Assembly: GCA_947259315.1 (NCBI GenBank)
Contig: CAMYLR010000006.1
Span: 9,655 to 73,654, forward strand
Direction of reading: 5' to 3'
Origin: an uncultured Gemmatimonadales bacterium
Lineage (GTDB): Bacteria; Gemmatimonadota; Gemmatimonadetes; JACCXV01; JAHWKZ01
Length of the DNA stretch: 64,000 bases
Below are positions 37,536 to 45,078 of this stretch, in pieces; position 1 is the stretch's first letter; each line of letters starts with the position of its first letter. The notes under the pieces were generated by a model. It was not told where the DNA came from and did no database searches. It saw only the letters and a list, made by a program, of their open reading frames with translations. Position numbers and translations under genes: made by a program.

Positions 37536-38899
37536 GAATCCTCATCGTCGACGACGAACCGGCGATCCGACTCGCGCTACTCGAGATCGTCGAAGCCGCC
37601 GGACACACCGGCCGAGAAGCCCCTGACGGCGCTACGGCCTTGGCCGCTCTCGACGGGCAATCGGCTGACCTCATCCTCGCCGATCTGCGAATGCCCGGCA
37701 TCGACGGGCTCGAGCTACTGGACCGAGTCAAGGAGAAGCATCCCGACACGCTATTTGTCTTGATCACCGCGTTGGGCGACGAGCGAACGGCGGTCAGAGC
37801 GCTCAAGGCCGGTGCGTACGACTACGTCCCAAAACCGTTTGACAACGAGGAAATCCGATCGATCCTGGAGCGCGCTTGGGAAGTGCTCTCGCTGCGAGCC
37901 GAGAATCGGAGACTGCGTGAGGAGATCGCGACCGAGTACCGGGGCATGATCGGTGATTCCCCGGCGATGCGGGAAACGGCGGCCTTCATCAAGCGGGTCG
38001 GCCCGACCGATGTAACCGTGCTCATCACCGGCGAGAGCGGCACCGGAAAGGAACTCGCCGCACGCGCCATTCATGCCGAGAGTCAGCGCCGGGGAGAACC
38101 CTTCATCCCACTCAACTGCTCTGCCCTCCCGGGGGAGTTGATCGAGAGCGAGCTCTTCGGTCATGCGCGAGGCGCATTCACAGGAGCGGATCGTGACCAC
38201 GATGGTCTCTTTGCAGCTGCTCATCGCGGAACCCTCTTTCTGGACGAAGTCGGCGATTTGGCTCTGGCGGCTCAGGCGAAACTTCTTCGGGCACTCGAGG
38301 AGGGTTGCGTCACTCCGGTTGGCTCGACGACTTCGAGACCGGTCGATGTGCGGTTGCTGGCAGCCACCCATCGTCCGCTCGCCTCGATGGTTGACGATGG
38401 CGCCTTCAGGCAAGACCTGATGTTTCGACTTCAGGTCGTTGAGCTCGCTTTGCCTCCACTTCGTGAGCGGCGCCAGGACATCTCTGTCTTGAGCTTGCAC
38501 TTCATCGCTGAGCTCGCAGAGCGACATGGTCGTTCGGCTCGCCCGCTGAGCGATCAGGCTAAGCGAGTGCTGACGGCGTACGACTGGCCCGGTAATGTCC
38601 GCGAGTTGCGGAATGTCCTCGAGCGAGCGGTTCTGTTGAGCGACACGGAAACGATCGAAGTCAGTGATCTGCCCGAAGCACTGACCACCAGCGAAGGACC
38701 TTTGCGACCGGTTGATGCAGCTATCGCCGAGTACCCGTACCATGAGGCGCGCGATCGCGCGTTGGCCGCATTCGAGCGGTCGTTCCTAGGCGCGGCGTTG
38801 GAACGCCACGGAGGCAATGTGTCGGCGACCGCGCGCTCTCTCGGGTTGCATCGGCAATCGCTCCAGAAGATGATGCGCCGACTCGACCTCACGCGCTAA
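37532..38899 (+). CDS. Sigma-54-dependent response regulator (NtrC family)
   Basis: 455 residues. The receiver has the acid pocket VDDE and phospho-acceptor Asp51 (LILADLRMPG). The AAA+ domain has Walker A GESGTGKE, the sigma-54-contacting loop GAFTGA (214-219) and Walker B GTLFLDEVGD. A Fis-type HTH is at the end (GGNVSATARSLGLHRQSLQK). All parts needed to activate sigma-54 polymerase are present. The GTG start overlaps its kinase as GTGA. The likely target is the -24/-12 promoter at 33.46 kb, possibly also those at 16.46 and 4.28 kb. Confidence 0.96.
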   Translation: MRILIVDDEPAIRLALLEIVEAAGHTGREAPDGATALAALDGQSADLILADLRMPGIDGLELLDRVKEKHPDTLFVLITALGDERTAVRALKAGAYDYVPKPFDNEEIRSILERAWEVLSLRAENRRLREEIATEYRGMIGDSPAMRETAAFIKRVGPTDVTVLITGESGTGKELAARAIHAESQRRGEPFIPLNCSALPGELIESELFGHARGAFTGADRDHDGLFAAAHRGTLFLDEVGDLALAAQAKLLRALEEGCVTPVGSTTSRPVDVRLLAATHRPLASMVDDGAFRQDLMFRLQVVELALPPLRERRQDISVLSLHFIAELAERHGRSARPLSDQAKRVLTAYDWPGNVRELRNVLERAVLLSDTETIEVSDLPEALTTSEGPLRPVDAAIAEYPYHEARDRALAAFERSFLGAALERHGGNVSATARSLGLHRQSLQKMMRRLDLTR

Positions 38900-38921
38900 T
38901 GCTCTAGGTTCTGCCGCCAGC

Positions 38922-39803
38922 ATGAGCTCCCTGTCTGATGCCCAGGCCGCGTGCTTTGAGCTCGCCCGCACCCATTACGAGAACTTCCCGGTCCGGTCTG
39001 CGCTGCTCAACAGACCCGAGCGAGAGGATCTGGCAGCGATCTACGCGTTCTGTCGTACGACCGACGATCTCGGTGACGAGTTTCCGGGCGACCGCGTCGC
39101 AGCACTCGATGCGTGGGAGACGGCAGTTACATCCGCGTTAGCGGGTCAACCACCGGCCGATGAACCCGTTCTCGTAGCGCTAAGCCAGACCACCAGCCGG
39201 CGCGAGATACCACCCGACCTCTTTCTGAGGATCGTCGAGGCCAATCGTCGCGACCAAACCGTGCACAGTTACGCCGACGCGGATGCGTTGCTCGAGTACT
39301 GCAGCTACAGCGCTACGCCCGTCGGTCGGATGGTCCTGACGGTAATCGATCATGGGCAGGGACAAGAACCGCTCTCGGACGCGACATGCATCGGGCTCCA
39401 GCTGGCGAACTTCTGGCAGGACTTGAGACGCGACTGGGATAAGGGTCGCTGCTACCTGCCGCTCGACGCCTGCGCCCGACACGGGGTGGATCCCAGCGTG
39501 GAGCTCGGTCGCGCGACCGCCTCGCCGGCGCTTATCGATCTGGTAGAAGAGCAGGTCGAATCCGCGCGCCGGTGGCTGCAGAAGGGGTGGTCGTTAGCTG
39601 ACGCGCTGCCCGTCCGGTGGCGGCCCATCGTCCGCGGTTTTACACGCGGCGGATGGGCGATCTGCGACGCGATCGAAGCTCGCGGGTTCGATACCCTGCG
39701 TGATCGACCGGTCGTTTCTCGCAGAGCGCGGACAGCCATCATCATCAACGAAATGCTTCGGGCCCCGCGTCGCAGCGTTCGACTCAACACGACACGATCA
39801 TGA
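38922..39803 (+). CDS. hpnC: Hydroxysqualene synthase-type protein HpnC
   Basis: 293 residues of the squalene/phytoene synthase family. Aspartate-rich motif 1 is CRTTDDLGDEF and motif 2 is NFWQDLRRDWDKGR, followed by YLPLDACARHGV. In the HpnCDE pathway it converts presqualene diphosphate to hydroxysqualene. It begins 22 bases after the activator gene and overlaps hpnD as ATGA, so it may belong to the upstream unit. Confidence 0.92.
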   Translation: MSSLSDAQAACFELARTHYENFPVRSALLNRPEREDLAAIYAFCRTTDDLGDEFPGDRVAALDAWETAVTSALAGQPPADEPVLVALSQTTSRREIPPDLFLRIVEANRRDQTVHSYADADALLEYCSYSATPVGRMVLTVIDHGQGQEPLSDATCIGLQLANFWQDLRRDWDKGRCYLPLDACARHGVDPSVELGRATASPALIDLVEEQVESARRWLQKGWSLADALPVRWRPIVRGFTRGGWAICDAIEARGFDTLRDRPVVSRRARTAIIINEMLRAPRRSVRLNTTRS

Positions 39804-40672
39804 GCGCGATCACCATGACACCGATCGTGGCCGCCGGGTACGAGGCGTGTGAGGCCGACACGCGTCGATGGGCGCACAATTTTGGACTTGGTATCCGACT
39901 GTTGCCCCCCACGCGGCGGCGCGCGCTGTCAGCCGTTTACTGGTTTAGCCAGCGCGCGGATCAAGCTGTTGATAGCGATGGTACGCGGGAGGAGAAAGAG
40001 CAGCGTCTGGAAGCGCTGCGCGGTGCGCTCGAGCAGTCGGTGACCGGTGAGCCACCCGACCCACGGTGGGCCGCGCTCGCCCACGCGACCGACAGATTCG
40101 AGATCCCACCCGAGTTGTACCGGCAACTCCTCGATGGCGGCGCCAGCGATCTCGACCCGCGCACGTTCGAGGATTGGGAGGCGGTGCTCGGTTACTGTTA
40201 CAGCGTGGCCAGCGTGGTCGGCCTGATCGCACTCAGAATCTTTGGCGGGAGTGGCCGCGAGTCGGCCGCCGCAGCCGAGGAGATTGGATACGCACTCCAG
40301 CTCACTAACATTTTGCGCGACGTGCGCGACGATGCCGGCAACGGCCGATGGTATCTGCCGCTCGAGGAGAGCGATCGGTTTGGCGTCACTGCTGCTGCTG
40401 TCGCGCAGGGTCGCGCGGAATCCGGATTTGACGCGCTGGTACACTCCGTTACCGAGCGGACACGGCGATACTACAGCGCCGGACCGCGGCTCTATCGGCG
40501 TCTACCGCGTTCGACCCGAGCCTGTCCAGCGGCTCTGGTCGGTGTTTACCGGGGTTTGCTCGAGCGGATCGCGGCCGATCCCAAGTCCACGCTTCGCGGC
40601 GAAGTACGGCTCGCGGGCACATCCAAGCTTCGCTCTGGTCTGGGGTCGGCAGCAGCGGCCATGTTCTCTTGA
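39800..40672 (+). CDS. hpnD: Presqualene diphosphate synthase-type protein HpnD
   Basis: 290 residues. Motif 2 is intact (LQLTNILRDVRDDAGNGRWY). Motif 1 reads FSQRADQAVDS where the family normally has D-D-x-x-D; the second Asp is Gln here. It should join two farnesyl diphosphates to presqualene diphosphate. ATG overlaps hpnC (ATGA) and the stop overlaps hpnE (TTGA). The operon order supports HpnD over a plain phytoene synthase. Confidence 0.9.
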   Translation: MSAITMTPIVAAGYEACEADTRRWAHNFGLGIRLLPPTRRRALSAVYWFSQRADQAVDSDGTREEKEQRLEALRGALEQSVTGEPPDPRWAALAHATDRFEIPPELYRQLLDGGASDLDPRTFEDWEAVLGYCYSVASVVGLIALRIFGGSGRESAAAAEEIGYALQLTNILRDVRDDAGNGRWYLPLEESDRFGVTAAAVAQGRAESGFDALVHSVTERTRRYYSAGPRLYRRLPRSTRACPAALVGVYRGLLERIAADPKSTLRGEVRLAGTSKLRSGLGSAAAAMFS

Positions 40673-42051
40673 ATCGAACTCCGCCTGGTCAATTGTCGGT
40701 TGTGGTTGTGGGCGGCGGGCTGGCCGGTATGGCCGCGGCACTAAAGCTCGCGCACGCAGGGTACCGGGTGACGCTCCTCGAGCGGAGACCGTTTCTCGGC
40801 GGCCGAGCGTACTCGTTTGAGGACCCTGACACCGGTGCTGAGATCGACAACGGTCAGCATATCCTGGTCGGTGCATGCTCCCGACTGCGGGGGTTTCTCG
40901 ATGCGATCGGCGCTCCGGCGAGCGCGTTTGTGCGTCAACGCCGGCTCGGTGTCACGATTCTGGATCCGGATGGCCGTCAGGCCACATTGGCAGCCGCATC
41001 GCTTCCAGCCCCGCTCCATATGGCGGCGGCCGTGCTCCGCTATCGACATCTCGATTTTCGCCAACGAGCAACTGTTGCGCGGGATGTGCGCGCGTTGGCA
41101 CATCTCGACAGCAACGCGTGTGCGGATCTCGAGAGCATCCCGTTTGGCGATTGGCTCGCGGCTCGAGGCGCAACGGCAGCCTCGATCGAGCGGTTCTGGG
41201 ATCCGCTGGTGCGGCCCGCGCTCAACGTGGCAGCCAGCGAAGCCAATGTCCCGCTAACCGCCTTTTTTGTTCGCGAAGCTTTGTGGGCGGGCCCCCATGG
41301 CGGCGCCGTCTGGTTACCGTCGGTCGGACTCACGCGGGCGATCGGGGAACCTGGACGTCTAGCACTCGAGGGAGCGGGCGTTGTCGTCAAATTCAGCACC
41401 CGGGTCGAGACGGTCGAGACCGGCGATCGAGGTGTCACGGGTGTCCGGTTAAGGGAGGGCGAGCGCATCGAGACGACGAACGTCGTGTGTGCGGTACCGC
41501 CCGAAGCGTTAGAGCGGATTCTCCCCGCTAGCGCCCGTCCACCGACGGGCTATACCGGAGTCGGGACCAGCGCGATCGTGAATGTCTATCTCTGGTACGA
41601 CCGACCCATCACGGACCTCGATTTTGCCGGCACGTTCGGGTCTGATCTGCAATGGATATTCAATCGCTCGCAGCTCCTCGGGGCTCACGCAGCGGGACAT
41701 TGTCTCGGGGTGTCGCTGAGCGCTGCCAACGAGTGGGTCGACATGCCAAAGGAAGCGCTAGCGCGGCGCTGCGATCGAGCCGTCGAGCGTATGTTTCCGG
41801 CTCGCCGCAGCGCCGAGTTCATCAGCTCAGCCGTCGTCAAAGAGCCCCGTGCGACATTCCGTGCCGGACCAAACGTAACTCCCTACCGGCCCGGTCCGAT
41901 CGGCGCGATTGATGGTCTGTATCTGGCTGGCGACTGGACCGATACTGGTTGGCCGGCCACGATGGAGGGGGCTGTCCGCAGCGGGGAGAGCGCGGCAGAA
42001 GCGATGTTGGTGCAACAACGCTCTACTACGGGGGCCGCGCTGATCCGGTGA
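40669..42051 (+). CDS. hpnE: Hydroxysqualene dehydroxylase HpnE (FAD amine-oxidase family)
   Basis: 460 residues. The Rossmann FAD motif is VVVVGGGLAGMAAALKLAHA, with LLERRPFLGGRAYSF and a C-terminal DGLYLAGDWTDTGWPATMEGA. It reduces hydroxysqualene to squalene in the HpnCDE route. The start is TTG at 40669 overlapping hpnD as TTGA. No squalene-hopene cyclase is in the window, so the end product (hopanoid or free squalene) is open. Confidence 0.92.
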   Translation: MNRTPPGQLSVVVVGGGLAGMAAALKLAHAGYRVTLLERRPFLGGRAYSFEDPDTGAEIDNGQHILVGACSRLRGFLDAIGAPASAFVRQRRLGVTILDPDGRQATLAAASLPAPLHMAAAVLRYRHLDFRQRATVARDVRALAHLDSNACADLESIPFGDWLAARGATAASIERFWDPLVRPALNVAASEANVPLTAFFVREALWAGPHGGAVWLPSVGLTRAIGEPGRLALEGAGVVVKFSTRVETVETGDRGVTGVRLREGERIETTNVVCAVPPEALERILPASARPPTGYTGVGTSAIVNVYLWYDRPITDLDFAGTFGSDLQWIFNRSQLLGAHAAGHCLGVSLSAANEWVDMPKEALARRCDRAVERMFPARRSAEFISSAVVKEPRATFRAGPNVTPYRPGPIGAIDGLYLAGDWTDTGWPATMEGAVRSGESAAEAMLVQQRSTTGAALIR

Positions 42052-42063
42052 GGCTCGCGACGC

Positions 42064-42471
42064 TTAGCTGCGAGCCGCTTTGCGCTTGGCGCCCAATAAC
42101 TTGCTTGCGTGCTCGGCGTCAGATACCGCCAGGATCAGTCGACCGCGACCGCTTACCACCGCCGCGTACGCGTATTTGATATCGACATCACCGTGCAACA
42201 ACTGCTCTGCCAATCTGGCGAGCGCACCGGGCGCGTCATCGAGCTCGAGTTCGATCACGCTGCTCGTGTACGTGCGGAAGTTGTTTTGCTCCAACACCTG
42301 GAGCGCTGTCTCGTGGTCGCTGACGATCGTGTGCACGATACCGTAGTCGGTACCGCTCGGGACCATCATCGCCCGGATGTTTATGCCCTCCGCCGCGAGC
42401 ACTTTGCACAGCGCACCGAGGCTGCCCGGCTCGTTCTCGATGAAGATCGAGATTTGGTCAACGATCTGCAT
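42064..42471 (-). CDS. Tandem ACT-domain protein
   Basis: 135 residues from the ATG at 42471. Two ACT domains: MQIVDQISIFIENEPGSLGA to about 65, then SSVIELELDDAPGALARLAE to the end. Stand-alone ACT-ACT proteins are thought to bind amino acids and regulate; no enzyme part is present. A TATATT box 8 bases upstream suggests a leaderless mRNA starting at or next to this ATG. Longer frames (ATG at 42495 or beyond) would cross that promoter. It converges with hpnE, 12 bases away. Confidence 0.82.
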   Translation of the reverse strand: MQIVDQISIFIENEPGSLGALCKVLAAEGINIRAMMVPSGTDYGIVHTIVSDHETALQVLEQNNFRTYTSSVIELELDDAPGALARLAEQLLHGDVDIKYAYAAVVSGRGRLILAVSDAEHASKLLGAKRKAARS

Positions 42472-42478
42472 TTGGGCG

Positions 42479-42484
42479 AATATA
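42479..42484 (-). promoter_or_regulatory. Probable -10 element for a leaderless ACT-protein mRNA
   Basis: TATATT on the minus strand ends 7 bases before the ATG at 42471; the start would be about 42472. The -35 partner at 17 bases (GTGGCG) is poor. No ribosome site precedes this ATG. Confidence 0.4.
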
Positions 42485-42556
42485 GAGGCCGGCATCACTG
42501 TCGCCACGCGTGGTAAAGACGACGTTATTGATCCCCTTATTTCCAGGAGGTGTCCC

Positions 42557-43132
42557 ATGCTCGGCTACGGCCTCGGTCTTCTCGGGTTACTGTTCATCGG
42601 ACTCATCGTGGTCGTCGCCGGGTGGGTGATTCTCACCTACAACGGCCTTGTCAAGCTTCGCAATCAGCTCGAGAACGCGTGGTCCCAGATCGATGTCCAG
42701 CTCAAGCGCCGTTACGACTTGATCCCGAATCTCGTGGAGGCGGTCAAGGACTACATGGAGTTTGAGCAGGACGTGCTTACGAAGGTCACCGAAGCGAGGG
42801 CTCAAGCGGTCTCGGCCCAGGGACCAGCCGAACAAGCACAGGCCGACAACATGCTGACCCGTGCGCTGCGATCGCTGTTTGCAGTGGTCGAGAATTACCC
42901 CGAGCTCAAGGCCAACGAGAACGTGTTGAAGCTTCAGGAGGAGTTGACCAGCACCGAGAACCGGATCTCGTTCTCGCGTCAGTTCTACAATGACACTGTG
43001 ATGAGGTTCAATACCCGGCTTCAGACGTTTCCCACCAACCTGATCGCCGGGATCCTGGGCTTTACCGCTCGTGAGTTTTTCGAGACCGGCGACGACGCTG
43101 AGCGTGAGCCGGTAAAAGTCGACCTGCGCTAG
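42557..43132 (+). CDS. lemA: LemA family protein
   Basis: 191 residues from the ATG at 42557, with a strong AGGAGGT site. One N-terminal membrane helix, then the LemA core: YNGLVKLRNQLENAWSQIDV, LKRRYDLIPNLVEAVKDYM and LTSTENRISFSRQFYNDTVM. LemA proteins are membrane-anchored helical proteins of unclear function, often encoded with an HtpX-like protease, as here 30 bases downstream. Confidence 0.95.
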   Translation: MLGYGLGLLGLLFIGLIVVVAGWVILTYNGLVKLRNQLENAWSQIDVQLKRRYDLIPNLVEAVKDYMEFEQDVLTKVTEARAQAVSAQGPAEQAQADNMLTRALRSLFAVVENYPELKANENVLKLQEELTSTENRISFSRQFYNDTVMRFNTRLQTFPTNLIAGILGFTAREFFETGDDAEREPVKVDLR

Positions 43133-43162
43133 ATCGGGCCGGGATTTAGCCGGCCACGCGCG

Positions 43163-44092
43163 ATGGAGAGCCGCGGCCTTTACGGAGAGATCACAGCCAA
43201 TCGCCGCCGTTCGTGGTTTCTGGCGGCGGGCATCGGGCTATTGCTGGCGTTACTCGGAGCCACGCTGGGTGCTGTCTGGGGCGATCCGCTTACGGGCCTG
43301 ATCGCCGCTTGGGCCGTAGCCGTCGTCTTCCTGACGATCACCTGGTACGGCGGTGCCCAGATGACGCTCGCCGCCAGCGACGCGCGGCCTGCCGATCCCG
43401 AGCGAGATCGCGTGCTGATCAACATCGTCGATGAGATGTCGCTGGCGTCGGGCCTGCCGCGACCCGACATCTTCGTCATCGACGATACGGCACCCAATGC
43501 GTTTGCCACCGGCCGCGACCCCCAGCACGCTGCGATCGCGGTAACCCGCGGACTGTACCAGAAACTCGATCGCGATGAGCTACAAGGCGTGATCGCCCAC
43601 GAGCTGTCGCACATCCGCAATCACGACATCCGCTACACCACGCTGGTTGCAGTGAGCGTAGGCGCGATCGCGCTGCTGGCCGATTTGGCGCTCCGCCATA
43701 TGTGGTGGGGCGGCGGACCGAGGCGCGCGCGCAACACGGGGGCTGGAGCGATCATGATAGTGGTTGCACTGCTGGTGGCTATCCTGGCGCCGATCTCGGC
43801 ACGGTTACTACAAGCCGCCGTCTCCCGTCGGCGGGAGACGCTGGCCGATCTCAGCGGTGCCGAGATGACCCGCTACCCCGAGGCGTTGGCGCGCGCACTC
43901 GAGAAGATCGCCCGCGATCCGGAGGTACTGGAGGTCGCGAACCGGGCCACCGCCCCGCTCTATATCGTTGACCCGATCAAGGAGTTCGAGAAGCGCGCGA
44001 GGGGGCTGTTGAGGACGCATCCTCCGACCGAGGAGCGAGTTGCGCGGTTGCGATCGCTTGTTCTACCGGACCGGAGCCCAGGCCCGAGTTGA
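43163..44092 (+). CDS. htpX: M48 family membrane metalloprotease (HtpX-like)
   Basis: 309 residues. Two N-terminal membrane helices, then the zinc motif VIAHELSHIRNHD (HExxH) with a third ligand Glu in RRRETLADLSGAEMTRYPE. Two further hydrophobic segments lie between them. It probably degrades damaged inner-membrane proteins. It is coupled with lemA, a common arrangement. It converges with the WYL gene, 3 bases away. Confidence 0.93.
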   Translation: MESRGLYGEITANRRRSWFLAAGIGLLLALLGATLGAVWGDPLTGLIAAWAVAVVFLTITWYGGAQMTLAASDARPADPERDRVLINIVDEMSLASGLPRPDIFVIDDTAPNAFATGRDPQHAAIAVTRGLYQKLDRDELQGVIAHELSHIRNHDIRYTTLVAVSVGAIALLADLALRHMWWGGGPRRARNTGAGAIMIVVALLVAILAPISARLLQAAVSRRRETLADLSGAEMTRYPEALARALEKIARDPEVLEVANRATAPLYIVDPIKEFEKRARGLLRTHPPTEERVARLRSLVLPDRSPGPS

Positions 44093-44095
44093 CGG

Positions 44096-44518
44096 CTACG
44101 CCGAGTCGGCGGACCCGACCTCATTCTCATCCACGTCCAGAATCGCCTCGACGTTGCCAACCGCAAAAACTCGATCGGCGGCTCGTAGCTCACAGTACGC
44201 CTCGAGGTACTCGCGACCGTCATAGAAGTGAATGTTGAACGGCCGTACGACTCGCTCCGTCGTCTCGCCCGTTGTGCGGGCGGTGTACCGAATACCGATC
44301 CGTGAGGCGGAATCGACGGCGTCTCGGAGCCGAGCCAGGATCTCGGGATCCGTTTCAGGCGCCGGCTCCAGCAGCTCGGCGTACTTCGCGAACATCGGTC
44401 CGCCGCCGGCGGCGAGCTTTGCCTCGAGCCCCGCTAGAACACCGTCATCCGGGGCCGATGTGCGGGCCTCGGCCACCAACTGTCTCAACCGCGATCGTTC
44501 GCGTTCGGTGAGCTCCAT
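44096..44518 (-). CDS. Stand-alone WYL-domain protein
   Basis: 140 residues from the ATG at 44518 with a strong AAGGAGGGG site; longer frames are rejected. The N-terminal ~60 residues are helical (ELTERERSRLRQLVAEAR). The WYL part is about 70-130: SRIGIRYTARTTGETTERVV, RPFNIHFYDGREYLEAYCEL and RAADRVFAVGNVEAI. Most WYL proteins have a winged-helix DNA-binding domain; none is seen here. It is divergent from the cold-shock gene. Confidence 0.75.
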   Translation of the reverse strand: MELTERERSRLRQLVAEARTSAPDDGVLAGLEAKLAAGGGPMFAKYAELLEPAPETDPEILARLRDAVDSASRIGIRYTARTTGETTERVVRPFNIHFYDGREYLEAYCELRAADRVFAVGNVEAILDVDENEVGSADSA

Positions 44519-44584
44519 CCAATCCCCTCCTTGATAAGCGCCGGGAGTATAGGCGCGGGTTGGAGCGCTATCCACTGGGATGCT

Positions 44585-44613
44585 TTGCCCGATCGAGTTC
44601 CGTACCCTATATT
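44585..44613 (+). promoter_or_regulatory. Predicted sigma-70 promoter of the cold-shock gene
   Basis: TTGCCC (44585-44590), a 17-base spacer and TATATT (44608-44613). The start would be near 44620, giving a ~110-base leader before the ATG at 44731. Long leaders are typical of cspA-type mRNAs. The leader contains the dyad ACAGTC-N6-GACTGT (44652-44669). Confidence 0.5.
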
Positions 44614-44730
44614 GCGCGCGCCGCCGCAAGCTTCCAAGGTGCGGTGGCTATACAGTCGCAAGTGACTGTTCAATTATCACTTACGACTTTCATTTGAACC
44701 GTTTTCTCGTTTGTTTCTCGGAGGTTCCCC

Positions 44731-45009
44731 ATGGGTTCCAATGGGAGTTTCTCGGTTGGCCGTATGCTAAAGAACTTATTTGGACGGGGAGAGGCCCTGG
44801 CCGAGCAGGGTTCCGTCAAGTGGTTCGACGCACAAAAAGGATTTGGGTTCATTGAGCGTCCTGACGGCAGCGACATTTTCGTTCACTACAGCGATATCGT
44901 TGGGAGCGGTTTTCGGACGCTGACCGAAGGTCAGGAAGTACAGTTCCAAGTCAGCAAGAGCTCCAAGGGACCGCAGGCTGTCAAAGTACAGCGCGTAGAA
45001 GAGCGGTAA
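44731..45009 (+). CDS. Cold-shock domain protein with N-terminal extension
   Basis: 92 residues. The cold-shock fold starts near 27: [20 protein letters not shown] (RNP1), DIFVHYSDI (RNP2), ending [11 protein letters not shown]. It should bind single-stranded RNA/DNA. CspA is about 70 residues; here 25 extra N-terminal residues ([20 protein letters not shown]) form a short amphipathic helix. GGAGG 7 bases before the ATG supports this start, although an inner Met12 exists. A strong terminator follows. Confidence 0.93.
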   Translation: MGSNGSFSVGRMLKNLFGRGEALAEQGSVKWFDAQKGFGFIERPDGSDIFVHYSDIVGSGFRTLTEGQEVQFQVSKSSKGPQAVKVQRVEER

Positions 45010-45031
45010 CGCAGAAGCTCTTTCAATCCCA

Positions 45032-45070
45032 AGCGGCCGGTTGCGTTGGTTTCGCGACCGGCCGCTTTTT
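45032..45070 (+). terminator. Intrinsic terminator of the cold-shock gene
   Basis: A 15-bp stem (AGCGGCCGGTTGCG paired with CGCGACCGGCCGCT, one T-G pair) with a 7-base loop is followed by TTTT. It starts 23 bases after the stop codon. The T-run is only on the plus strand. Confidence 0.92.
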
Positions 45071-45078
45071 GTAGGCCC

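Noticed and set aside
44645-44660. TGGCTATACAGTCGCA before the cold-shock gene as a sigma-54 promoter
   Set aside because: Spacing GG-N10-GC fits but TGGCAC and TTGC both have mismatches, and a better sigma-70 promoter lies upstream.
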